DNA of 64,000 nucleotides, taken from Trachythela sp. YZ-2020 (lineage: Eukaryota; Cnidaria; Anthozoa; Malacalcyonacea; Clavulariidae). The notes under the pieces are model-generated. The model did not search any database and was not told the DNA's origin. It saw nothing but the letters and a program-made list of their open reading frames with translations. The translations under genes and the position numbers were made by a program. Below are positions 1 through 12,300 of this stretch, piece after piece (positions within the stretch are counted from its first letter, which is position 1; each line of letters starts with the position of its first letter). The stretch covers positions 3,906,001 to 3,970,000 of the forward strand of contig JADLSH010000184.1 in assembly GCA_016169945.1 (NCBI GenBank), read 5' to 3'.

Positions 1-152
1 GTTTAAAGATGAACAGCTATGTAACATTAGCCTGACTTGTGAGCGCCAGTACGTGATATAGAAAACTCTTCTCTCAATAAGATATAATTGTACTGTTCCC
101 GATTTGTGCCTTCGCCAGAAGTCAGATAAGTGTAATATGTTGTTGTGAATAC

Positions 153-309
153 CTGAATATCGGAGAAAACGCCATATCCTCTCCATGAATAACTTGGAAA
201 CTCTTGTTCGCTGTATCTGAAACGTACTGACGTATTCTCTGGTGTGCGGCCATCTTCAATTTCAGACAGTAGTTGATATAAGTCAGCATGATAATGTTTT
301 GGTAAGGGT
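153..309 (-). CDS. Laminin alpha exon 13: start of the globular domain interrupting the LE array
   Basis: The exon starts PLPKHYHADLYQLLSEIEDG and has the domain motif FPSYSWRGYGVFSDIQ. In alpha3/alpha5-type chains the sequence after this Q continues in another style, and a GTATTC donor follows CAG here, so I end the exon at 153. The frame stays open for 41 more codons to 27, so a longer exon is possible. The next exon lies outside the window. Confidence 0.82.
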
Positions 310-3300
310 CTATGGAACAATTGAAATATTAAAAAATAATTTTTAGTCTGACTAAAAGACACGGATGATTAAGACAAAGATGTTAGCTCGTGGAATAGAA
401 CGATTAAAATATTGGTTCACACGACAAGTTCTTTTTATATTAGTTTAGTTTGAACAAAATTCCAATGATTTGTCGTTAATTGGAAAGCGTGAAAAAACAC
501 ATATTTAACGTGCATATGATACGGAAATGCTTATTATCCTAAACGAAAGAACTGTTAAAACTGTAGAGTAATTATTTTGTAAATTTATATTTCCGTGGTT
601 CGCTGCTGAGATATATCATTACTCCGCTGGTGGAGGTTTAAAATGCCAATTTTCTGTTTTAGTCGTCTTTGTAGTGAGTGTAATAAACTGCAGGGATGCA
701 CCCCTCCTATGCTTGGCCAAGGGGGGTGCAGGAGGGGTGCCAATTCCCATATCAAATCCAAATTTTGGATTTTACAGGGCATCTAGGCAATCATATTTTT
801 CACACATTTTCTGACAAGATGACCCCTTTGACCCTGCTGGCGGTCCTCAGTGACGATTCACCCTGCTTCGGTCACTGGTCATGCCCAGCTTCATGACCAG
901 CACCCGCTTAGCACCCCCCCCCCCCCCTCTCGTTGGCATCGTTGCTGTAACGATTTCGCAAGTCGGTCTGAATAATGACAGGCTGGGTTTATTCGAATCA
1001 CGTTTATATTACTTCAGCCTTAAGGTTATTTTCCACTTCAAACGAATCGTACCGAAACGTATTTCTTTGTTTCCTGAGCACTCGGGTGGAAATAATGACT
1101 TCGACACAAAATAAAATACTACGATACGTTACGATACGTTTGAAGTGGAAAACAGCTTTTAGGGCGCATCAAAATTCCTCGGCACACCTTAAACGTATAG
1201 GATGCCAACATACGTAGAATGCTATTACATAAGTGGTTAACCAGAAAAGGTAATGCAAAATGACTAGATTAGAGATTAGATTGAGGTACGTGTGGTCCAG
1301 TGTATGTAGCGTCTATACAATAAGCTTCGGATCTTTAGGAGCAAACTACCTGAAAAATTTTACAATAACTTCGTAGCCAGACGCAGGAGCTTCGCTCGAA
1401 ACGTCGAAGTCCTTGTTGAATTTTGAAGACCCAAAGCTTTTAGACTGAGGTACTGCGGTTTTCCACTAGGGGGGTTAGAGCTAAGCCTTCAAACGGTCAA
1501 TTATTGTGTTGCTTTCTCAAAAGTGCGGTAACAGCTTTGTTCCTCTTGGTATAAAAGTGTGTGTAATTTGAAACTGCCCTACTGATATGATGTTTTAATC
1601 TTCCATATTGATGACGCGATTTACATATAATGAGATATTTGAGAAGGTTTATACTGTATCATTGACGTTTAATGTACAAAGAAACATGGTCACTCTACCT
1701 GTCACAAGCTCGTCCTCCAACATTCGGACGGCATTTACATTGTCCCGTATACTTGCCACAAATCTGACTGTATGAACCTCCGACATCACAATTGCAACCT
1801 ATAAAATATCATATATTAACATGAGACACATTAACATTGACGTTCACAAGCCTCAGACTCCAGAAGACAGTTCATTTCCGACTGATTTTTTCTTGACGGA
1901 CCTTAGTCTTCGTTTAGGAATAGAAAGGATTATAGTAGAATTTGATATTTTATTCCTTTTACAAATAAATATTCACATTTGCCACAATTTCTTTCGGATA
2001 AATTCAAGAAATTTCGGAGAAAGATTGAGTTTCAAAACCTCAATTGATGATTGACTATTTACTACCGTTTACAGGTATTAGAAAAGTGCTTCTATAAATC
2101 CCTGATAGGTCGAGCTGGATTTAAAGAGCGTGCGTAGAATATTAATCGTGGTAGAATAGCGAGAGCTATTTTGAATATTTTAAGATGTAGTCTGAAATGT
2201 TAATATCTTAGCGCATGCGTAAAAGGCTTTGTAGTTCAAAGTGGTTGTCAAATCCAAGTATGTACAACAAACAGGAAGACAATGTTACCTACAAAGATCA
2301 GAGCACGCGCTTGTAAATAGTTAAACACTGGTGAAAAGAACTTCAAAACCTGTGTATTCAATACTCCTGATCAATCTTTAATTATCAATTTTTTTCTTCA
2401 GGCCACTCCTCAATAGGGGGAAAAGTGACCCTTCCGAAAATGGTGGGTGGGGTAAAAGTAACCCCACTGATAACCCCAGTTGACTAGGCAAATACATACC
2501 TGAACATCCAAACGCATTTGACTGTCTGAGTGAATAATAACCATCCTTACAAATCTCACATCTCTTGCTAGTAACACGCTCCTTACATAAGCACCGTCCG
2601 GTCTTTTCATCACATATTTCAATACCACCAATCACTCCAGCAACGTTACAGCGACATTCTTGACATCCAAATGGATTACTTGCAGTAAGGTTGAATGTTT
2701 TAGGTTTACATTCACTGCAGTCTTGGCCTTCAACAAACTGTTTGCACTCACATTGACCCTGTGGAGGAGGATTAGTCAACATTACTCTTAAATTGAATTT
2801 ATGATTGTTCCAATTACGGACACCTCTCTATAACGGACACCTCTCTAATAGGGACATCTCTCTAATACGGACACCTCTCTAATACTGCCACTTCTTTACG
2901 ACGGACACCTCTCTAATAGGGACACCTCTCTAATACAGACACCTCTCTAATACGGACACCTCTCTAACACGGACACCTCTCTAATACGGACACCTCTCTT
3001 AATAGGGACACCTCTCTAATATCGACATCTCTCTATTACTGAAACCTCTCTAATATCGACATCTCTCTATTACTGAAACCTCTCTAATTGGGACACCTCT
3101 CTAATACGGCCACATCTCTAATAAGGCCTCTTCTATTACTGAAACCTCTCTAATTGGGACACCTCTCTAAAACGGACACCTCTCCAATACGACCACCTCT
3201 CTAATACAGACACCTCTCTAATACGGACACCCCTCTCATAGGGACACCTCTCTAATAGGGACACCTCTCTAATAGGGACACCTCTCTAATACGGCCTCTT

Positions 3301-6300
3301 CTCTAATACGGACAACTCTCTAATACGGACACCTCTTTAATACGGACACCTCTCTAACACGGACACCTCTTTAATACGGACACCTCTTTAATACGGACAC
3401 CTCTCTAATACGGACACCTCTCAAATACGGACATGTATCTCTCTATTACGGAAACCTCTCTACCACGAACACCTCCCTCATACGGATATTTCTCTAATAG
3501 GGAAACCTCTTTTATACGAACACCTCTCTATTACCGTTACGGACACCTCTCTATAACCGGCATTTTCGCATGTCCCGACAAAATTCTCATATATTCACTT
3601 TAAAAATTACCTCTGTATAATACGCACATCTCTAATATGGACAAGGAACATTAAATTACGGCATCAAAAAGCAAAAACATACAAATTTAACCTTTCAGAT
3701 AGGATTACACGATCAAACTACATGAAAAATATAACAAGAACTTCGACGTTTCAATGCAAAGCTTCTTCGTCTACTAAGGGACCGTTCATTTTTTTATCTG
3801 GGAGGGGGAGCTGGTGGAATTTAGTGAGCCCCCTTAAATCTTTAGCATGTCCCACCCTTTCATACTCAACTTTTTCCCAGTGGCCCACCCCTAAATAATT
3901 ATGCTTTTTCAGATGATCTCCCCCCCCCCCAAAAAAAACTCGTTTTTGTAGGCAAAAACCTCTGTGATCATTGGCTGGCTTTTAATACTGTTATACCCGT
4001 CCTTTAAACAGATAGAACAAGTTGTAACTATGCTGTAAATATCTACAGTGGCTCAAGATATGTAGTGATTTATTTAAGCAGCAGTTGCGAGGCTGAGCCC
4101 AATTACGTAGTCATTCTATGGGTCTTGCATAGGTATGGGGGTTCGGGCTATGCTCCCCCAGAAAATTTCGAAGTTTAGTAGTTCAGAATGGCCATTTCGT
4201 GCGCTTTCAGCGTGACATTCTTGCAACAGAACAACAAAACATTGTATCCTTTTTACGTGCCCCCGCACCCCTTTTGCCAATATTTTTTCGCGTGGCCCAC
4301 CCTATTAAGGCCATCTTTTTGCGGATGGCCCACCCCCTAATTCCACCCCAACCCCCTCCTCCCAGATAAAAAATGAACGATCCCTAACTTCGAGACAAAA
4401 GGCCTTCGCTCAAAATGTCGATATTCTTCAGGTAGTTTAATCTTATAATTCCTCAAGTATGTAGTTTGCTTCTGTAGTAGTCGTGACGTCATCGTGACGA
4501 CCTCTATAAAAACAGGCATCTCGCTAATACGGGCACTTTGGTGTCTGTACTATAGAGGTTTGACTATTTTTATAGATTTTATCGGGCAAGTACACTTAGT
4601 ACAGTAGTAGTCGTTTAAGTATAACCTTGGGTAAAACCCTACAAATCTTCATGCTGAGAACATACCGTATTTGATGAGCTGCAATCTCCCAATGGTCTTC
4701 CAGGCAATGGTCGTACACCAGCAGGGTCACATCCGCATTCCTGACAGTCAGGAAAACCATAAAAACCTGGCTTACAACGGTTACAGAATGTCCCGGAGAA
4801 GTTCTCTTTACATCGACACTGACCATTGTCGGGGTTACAGTTATCACCCAATGAGCCTTGTCTGTCGCATGTGCACGCGATGCATCTCGGGTAATCATAA
4901 TATCCAACAGCACAACGCTCACATTTGAAACCTGCATACTGTGGTTTACAGCTACAACGACCACTTCCGTCACACTCTGGACCTGTTGAACCAGTGCCAA
5001 AACACTGGCAAGCTAAAGTGAAATACAGTAGATTTTATATACTTATATACAGGTAGGTCTTCTCACATAAAGTTGTGATTTCGTAGTATTATTATACACA
5101 TGTAAAAATCTCACATCTTGTCAACAAAATGTGTTCGCAACAGACTTGTGGCAAGCTTGTCAACAAGCTGTAACAATGTTAAAGGGTTTGAATCCAGGTT
5201 TAATCATTTTGCTTGTTTTTGTTCTTGGCGGTTTAAAACAAATGTTCATAGATGAGTCCAAGTCTTTGAAAGTGGTTTCCGTAGAGCAAACTGAAACGTC
5301 AGACAAATTAAATTAACCATTTTTGTATTATATCTAATCTGGAAGAACAAAAACAAACAAGCTGTAACAATGCTGTCACTTTATCAAGTTGCTACAGGTC
5401 TGTAGTCCTGTTGAGTCAACAACCTTGTAGCAAGTTGTCAACAAGCCGTTAACAACATGTCAACAAGCTGGGAACAAGCAGTGCGAACACATCCTGATAA
5501 CAAATTGTTGAAACAACATTGGTACAAGTCTGCTGCAGGTTTGTTACATCTTGTGTGTGTTTTACGTGTGTAATTTCCAATAGACGTTTTGAAAATCTTA
5601 GCTTTTTGAGCGGGATGCTGAAGTTCTGAAAACCACAGTATTTGTTCCTTCATTAGATAAATTATGTAAAAGGCAAGTTTTGAGCAACTTTTGATCGAGA
5701 CGGCCAATCTGGTTTCTCTTGGCATACTATCGCGGCGGAGCGTGCACCGTCAACTTTGAATCAAGCCTTAATAGCAAAATATCGCTCTGAAACTGCTTCG
5801 CAAATTCGCCCGGAATCGCCAAGATTATAGCGGATTCGTTCCCAAACATCAAATCGTAGGTTGTTAAGCTTTCAAGACAATATGTCGGTTGGCAAAATCC
5901 AACAAAACATGGATTATTAAAGTACCTTGACAAGACGGATAGCCATAATATCCTATTGCGCAATCACCACATCGAGTTCCATTAAATCCAGGTTTACAGA
6001 TGCAAATACTAGATCCTTTATCACACACTTCATCAGTCACACCATTCACATCACATGAACATGCTAAACATAACATAACACTATTAAAACAGGTGGTAAA
6101 GGTGGTTACGCCGCCATTTTGGTCAGAAAGATAGCGTTTTATACTTGTGAACATAAGTAAAGCGTTTGCTTCGAGCATTCGACATTCTGCGACAAAAAAA
6201 TCTGAACAATCTCAAGTTTTAAATTATTAGTTTCCAAATTGAGGTAAAAACAGCCTATATTGCCAGGTTTAGCAGCTATTTAAGCCTATTTCAACGTTTT

Positions 6301-9300
6301 CCACCATACGAAAAAATGCGAAATGGCGTAACGACCATGGCGCGAGTGGCGCAAACACGGTGAATATCCTACTCGTAGATAATAGGCAAATCTAGCCTCC
6401 TCCGCAGGCATCTCTTGGATCCCCGGGGTAGGTACTAATTTTTTTTTCCAGCAAATAATTTCTGCCCGCCAATTTTAAGGCGATGCCTGCGGAGGAGGCC
6501 AAGGCAAATCCAAAGTTGTATTCACAATTCAGATGTTAACGTTAATTATTCTAAGATGGTTTATGTTGTGGCCGCTGTGCGGTATTACTTGAGCGCAGCA
6601 AAGTATTGAGGGGTCGGACCATATCGAAGGGGTCCGACTGTGTACGATTTCGAAATTTGCCTCGCAGCCTTCAATAATGGAAGGGAGAGAAAGGCCAGAA
6701 ATAACATGAAGAACGGTGGAGAAGGATTAGAGTGAGGCAGGACGTACTTGGAATGATATCAAAGCAATGGCAATGGACAGATGTCAATGAACCTATCAAG
6801 GGGCCAATTATATGGACCGGGTTAAGCGGGCCAGCTCGGCTAAGCGAGACGACTTTTCAATAACGATTACATGGAACGGGCTAGCTAGCCCGTTAAACCG
6901 GGCTGAGATAAACTCATTAACCCTCATTTAGATTGACAATTTTCAACAGTTGAATAATCGTTGCTAGATATTAATTAAATATTGTTTATATGCTGCATTT
7001 TACGGATTCCTCACGTATCGATTGATGTTTCTTGCTGTAATTACATTCAGTATTGGCGTAAACAAGTCGCTTTACTGTCTGAGATTTTTAAGCGTCTATT
7101 GAAACACAGAAACGGTTTGCCGGGATGAAGAGATTACATGGCGAATTTCATCCTATGTAATCGCAATGCAAAATTTACGTAAGATTATTAAAAAGTCGAA
7201 ACATCGCATACACTGTACCTCGACAACTAGGATATCCATAATAACCATCAGCACATTGGTTGCACGTTCGACCTTTAAAGTTCGGTAAACATGGACACTG
7301 ACCACTGCCAACTTCACATACATCTGTATAAGATCCACGTTCATCACACTGGCATTCTAAAAAGAAATTTTGCATACATGTATTTTAATCCCGGATCAAA
7401 CAAAGCGCAAGTTTAATTTCAGGAGAAAACCCACGACTAAAATCCTTCCTCATGTGAGAAGTGTATTGAATAATCTGTTCTTACGGCTTTGGCGTGTAAA
7501 TTGTCAAATACCTCACCATTTACTTCTACAAAGCTAACCATATCTCAGAGTATGGCTTATCGGATGGAACCCAGTGCTACAGTCGCCGATACCAAACTGC
7601 CGTTAGGAATTCTCGGGATATCTAAAATTACTCGATCTGACGTAAATACAAAGGCGTTCGATGAGGCATTTTAGAACGACATCTGTGTGGTCTTGGTCAG
7701 TGAAATATAACCAGCATTCTATATACATGTACCTCGAGCAAATACCAATCAGTTAAGTGAACATTACTTACAGTAGTAATTTTTGTTGACTTGGTTCTCT
7801 TAAAATCATTAAAATTCCAAGCTGCGCAGCAGAGTTGCAAAACCCGTGAGGAAGGTTTACTGGCATTGGGGAAGGTTTAAAGTGAAACACTGAATAAAAC
7901 AGTGCAAAGCAGTAAGTACTAGACTAGTCAGGCTAGTATTAGTAGCAACAGTCAGCACTCAGTCAGACTACAGTAGCTGTAATTGCCAGCTAGCAAACCT
8001 ACTCAGGCAAAAGCTTGCATGTCGGAAAAATTTCCAGCTATTTTGAGGAAAGTTGGGAAAACCAAAATCCTACCCGGAGGAAGATTGAAAAGGCTTTGCC
8101 ACTCTGTTCCGCAGTATGACCGGCCTGCCGGTGATTGCAGATGTAACAACTTACCAACACATTGTGGGAAGTTGTAAAATCCTCGTGCACATTGATCACA
8201 TTTTGCCCCGGAATAGTTATCTTTACAAGGACATTGATCACCATTTGCTTCACACAGTCCATCTTTCGTACCGGCCGCGTTACATTGACACGCTGTAGGA
8301 ATAAAATACATTACGAATATTAACTCGGATTCCTAGCGGGTTACACTCATTAGCCTGTCAATGCACAGCAGTAAATTCCAGTGGCGTAATTTTGGCTTAA
8401 GGGGCTCTCTGTCTTAACTGTAAATGACCCCTATGGCCTAGGGTACATCAGGCACTATTAAAATTTGGATTTTGTTCAATTTATGCATTCATTTAATAGC
8501 AGAATTCACGGAGCACCGCTACCATGGAAGGGTTTAATATGGCGTCCAACGCCTTGATATACTGTATATCCTAACCTAACCTGTCAAAATTCCCTGTGGG
8601 AAGAAACCGGAGTACCCGGTGAAAACCCACGACTTTCAGTAGAGCGTTGACTGATTGTCTTTCCCATAAGTGTCATGAGTCTGCAAGAAGAATCGAACCC
8701 ACGATTTCAGAGTCAACGAGAGTTGCTGAGAGTCAACGAGAGTTGCTGAGAGTCAATGAGAGTTGCTGAGAGTCAATGAAAATTGCTGAGAGTCAATGAA
8801 AGTTGCTGAGAGTCAATGAGAGTTGCTGAGAGACAATGAGAGTTGCTGAGAGTCAATGAGAGTTGCTGAGAGTCAATGAGAGTTGCTGAGAGTCAATGAT
8901 AGTTGCTGAGAGTCAATGAGAGTTGCTGAGAGTCAATGAGAGTTGCTGAGAGTTGCTGAGAGTCAAAGAGAGTTGCTGAGAGTTAATGAGAGTTGCTGAG
9001 AGTCAATGAAAATTGCTGAGAGTCAATGAAAGTTGCTGAGAGTCAATGAGAGTTGCTGAGAGTCAATGAGAGTTGCTGAGAGTCAATGAGAGTTGCTGAG
9101 AGTCAATGATAGTTGCTGAGAGTCAATGAGAGTTGCTGAGAGTCAATGATAGTTGCTGAGAGTCAATGAGAGTTGCTGAGAGTCAATGATAGTTGCTGAG
9201 AGTCAACGAGAGTTGCTGAGAGTCAATGATAGTTGCTGAGAGTCAATGAGAGTTGCTGAGAGTCAATGAGAGTTGCTGAGAGTCAATGAGAGTTGCTGAG

Positions 9301-12300
9301 ATTCAATGAGAGTTGCTGAGAGTCAATGAGAGTTGCTGAGAGTCAATGAGAGTTGCTGAGAGTCAATGAGAGTTGCTGAGAGTCAATGAGAATTGCTGAG
9401 AGTCAATGAAAGTTGCTGAGAGTCAATGAGAGTTGCTGAGAGTCAATGAGAGTCAATGAGAGTTGCTGAGAGTCAATGAGAGTTGCTGAGAGTCAATGAG
9501 AGTTGCTGAGAGTCAATGAGAATTGCTGAGTCAATGAAAGTTGCTGAGAGTCAATGAGAGTTGCTGAGAGTCAATGAGAGTCAATGAGAGTTGCTGAGAG
9601 TCAATGAGAGTTGCTGAGAGTCAATGAGAGTTGCTGAGAGTCAATGAGAGTTGCTGAGAGTCAATGAGAGTTGCTGAGAGTCAATGAAAGTTGCTGAGAG
9701 TCAATGAAAGTTGCTGAGAGTCAATGAGAGTTGCTGAGAGTCAATGAGAGTTGCTGAGAGTCAATGAGAGTTGCTGAGAGTCAATGAGAGTTGCTGAGAG
9801 TCAATGAGAGATGCTGAGAGTCAATGAGAATTGCTGAGTCAATGAAAGTTGCTGAGAGTCAATGAGAGTTGCTGAGAGTCAATGAGAGTTGCTGAGAGTC
9901 AATGAGAGTTGCTGAGAGTCAATGAGAGTTGCTGAGAGTCAATGAAAGTTGCTGAGAGTCAATGAAAGTTGCTGAGAGTCAATGAGAGTTGCTGAGAGTC
10001 AATGAAAGTTGCTGAGAGTCAATGAGAGTTGCTGAGAATCAATGAGAGTTGCTGAGAGTCAATGAGAGTTGCTGAGAGTCAATGAGAATTGCTGAGTCAA
10101 TGAAAGTTGCTGAGAGTCAATGAGAGTTGCTGAGAGTCAATGAGAATTGCTGAGTCAATGAAAGTTGCTGAGAGTCAATGAGAATTGCTGAGTCAATGAA
10201 AGTTGCTAAGAGTCAATGAGAGTTGCTGAGAGTCAATGAAAGTTGCTGAGAGTCAATGAGAATTGCTGAGAGTCAATGAGAGTTGCTGAGAGTCAATGAG
10301 AATTGCTGAGTCAATGAAAGTTGCTGAGAGTCAATGAAAGTTGCTGAGAGTCAATGAGAATTGCTGAGTCAATGAAAGTTGCTGAGAGTCAATGAGAATT
10401 GCTGAGTCAATGAGAGTTGCTGAGAGTCAATGAGAGTTGCTGAGAGTCAATGAGAGTCAATGAGCAATTTATGCATTCATTTAATAGCAGAATTCACGGA
10501 GCACCGCTACCATGGAAGGGTTTAATATGGCGTCCAACGCCTTGATATACTGTATATCCTAACCTAACCTGTCAAAATTCCCTGTGGGAAGAAACCGGAG
10601 TACCCGGTGAAAACCCACGACTTTCAGTAGAGCGTTGACTGATTGTCTTTCCCATAAGTGTCATGAGTCTGCAAGAAGAATCGAACCCACGATTTCAGAG
10701 TCAACGAGAGTTGCTGAGAGTCAACGAGAGTTGCTGAGAGTCAATGAGAGTTGCTGAGAGTCAATGAAAATTGCTGAGAGTCAATGAAAGTTGCTGAGAG
10801 TCAATGAGAGTTGCTGAGAGTCAATGAGAGTTGCTGAGAGTCAATGAGAGTTGCTGAGAGTCAATGATAGTTGCTGAGAGTCAATGAGAGTTGCTGAGAG
10901 ACAATGAGAGTTGCTGAGAGTCAATGAGAGTTGCTGAGAGTTAATGAGAGTTGCTGAGAGTCAATGAAAATTGCTGAGAGTCAATGAAAGTTGCTGAGAG
11001 TCAATGAGAGTTGCTGAGAGTCAATGAGAGTTGCTGAGAGTCAATGAGAGTTGCTGAGAGTCAATGATAGTTGCTGAGAGTCAATGAGAGTTGCTGAGAG
11101 TCAATGATAGTTGCTGAGAGTCAATGAGAGTTGCTGAGAGTCAATGATAGTTGCTGAGAGTCAACGAGAGTTGCTGAGAGTCAATGATAGTTGCTGAGAG
11201 TCAATGAGAGTTGCTGAGAGTCAATGAGAATTGCTGAGAGTCAATGAAAGTTGCTAAGAGTCAATGAGAGTTGCTGAGAGTCAATGAGAGTCAATGAGAG
11301 TTGCTGAGAGTCAATGAGAGTTGCTGAGAGTCAATGAGAGTTGCTGAGAGTCAATGAGAATTGCTGAGTCAATGAAAGTTGCTGAGAGTCAATGAGAGTT
11401 GCTGAGAGTCAATGAGAGTCAATGAGAGTTGCTGAGAGTCAATGAGAGTTGCTGAGAGTCAATGAGAGTTGCTGAGAGTCAATGAGAGTTGCTGAGAGTC
11501 AATGAAAGTTGCTGAGAGTCAATGAGAGTTGCTGAGAGTCAATGAGAGTTGCTGAGAGTCAATGAGAGTTGCTGAGAGTCAATGAGAGTTGCTGAGAGTC
11601 AATGAGAGTCAATGAGAGTTGCTGAGAGTCAATGAGAGTTGCTGAGAGTCAATGAGAGTTGCTGAGAGTCAATGAGAGTTGCTGAGAGTCAATGAGAGTT
11701 GCTGAGAGTCAATGAGAGTTGCTGAGAGTCAATGAGAGTTGCTGAGAGTCAATGAGAGTTGCTGAGAGTCAATGAGAGTTGCTGAGAGTCAATGAGAGTT
11801 GCTGAGAGTCAATGAGAATTGCTGAGTCAATGAAAGTTGCTGAGAGTCAATGAGAGTTGCTGAGAGTCAATGAGAGTTGCTGAGAGTCAATGAGAATTGC
11901 TGAGTCAATGAAAGTTGCTGAGAGTCAATGAGAGTTGCTGAGAGTCAATGAGAGTTGCTGAGAGTCAATGAAAGTTGCTGAGAGTCAATGAGAGTTGCTG
12001 AGAGTCAATAAGAGTTGCTGAGAGTCAATGAGAGTTGCTGAGAGTCAATGAGAGTTGCTGAGAGTCAATGAGAGTTGCTGAGAGTCAATGAGAGTTGCTG
12101 AGAGTCAATGAGAATTGCTGAGTCAATGAAAGTTGCTGAGAGTCAATGAGAGTTGCTGAGAGTCAATGAGAGTTGCTGAGAGTCAATGAGAGTTGCTGAG
12201 AGTCAATGAGAGTTGCTGAGAGTCAATGAGAGTTGCTGAGAGTCAATGAAAGTTGCTGAGAGTCAATGAAAGTTGCTGAGAGTCAATGAGAGTTGCTGAG

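Noticed and set aside
27..362. A single long laminin exon from 362 to 27
   Set aside because: A clear CCATAG acceptor at 310 matches the phase of exon 12, and the residues beyond 153 do not look like the family.
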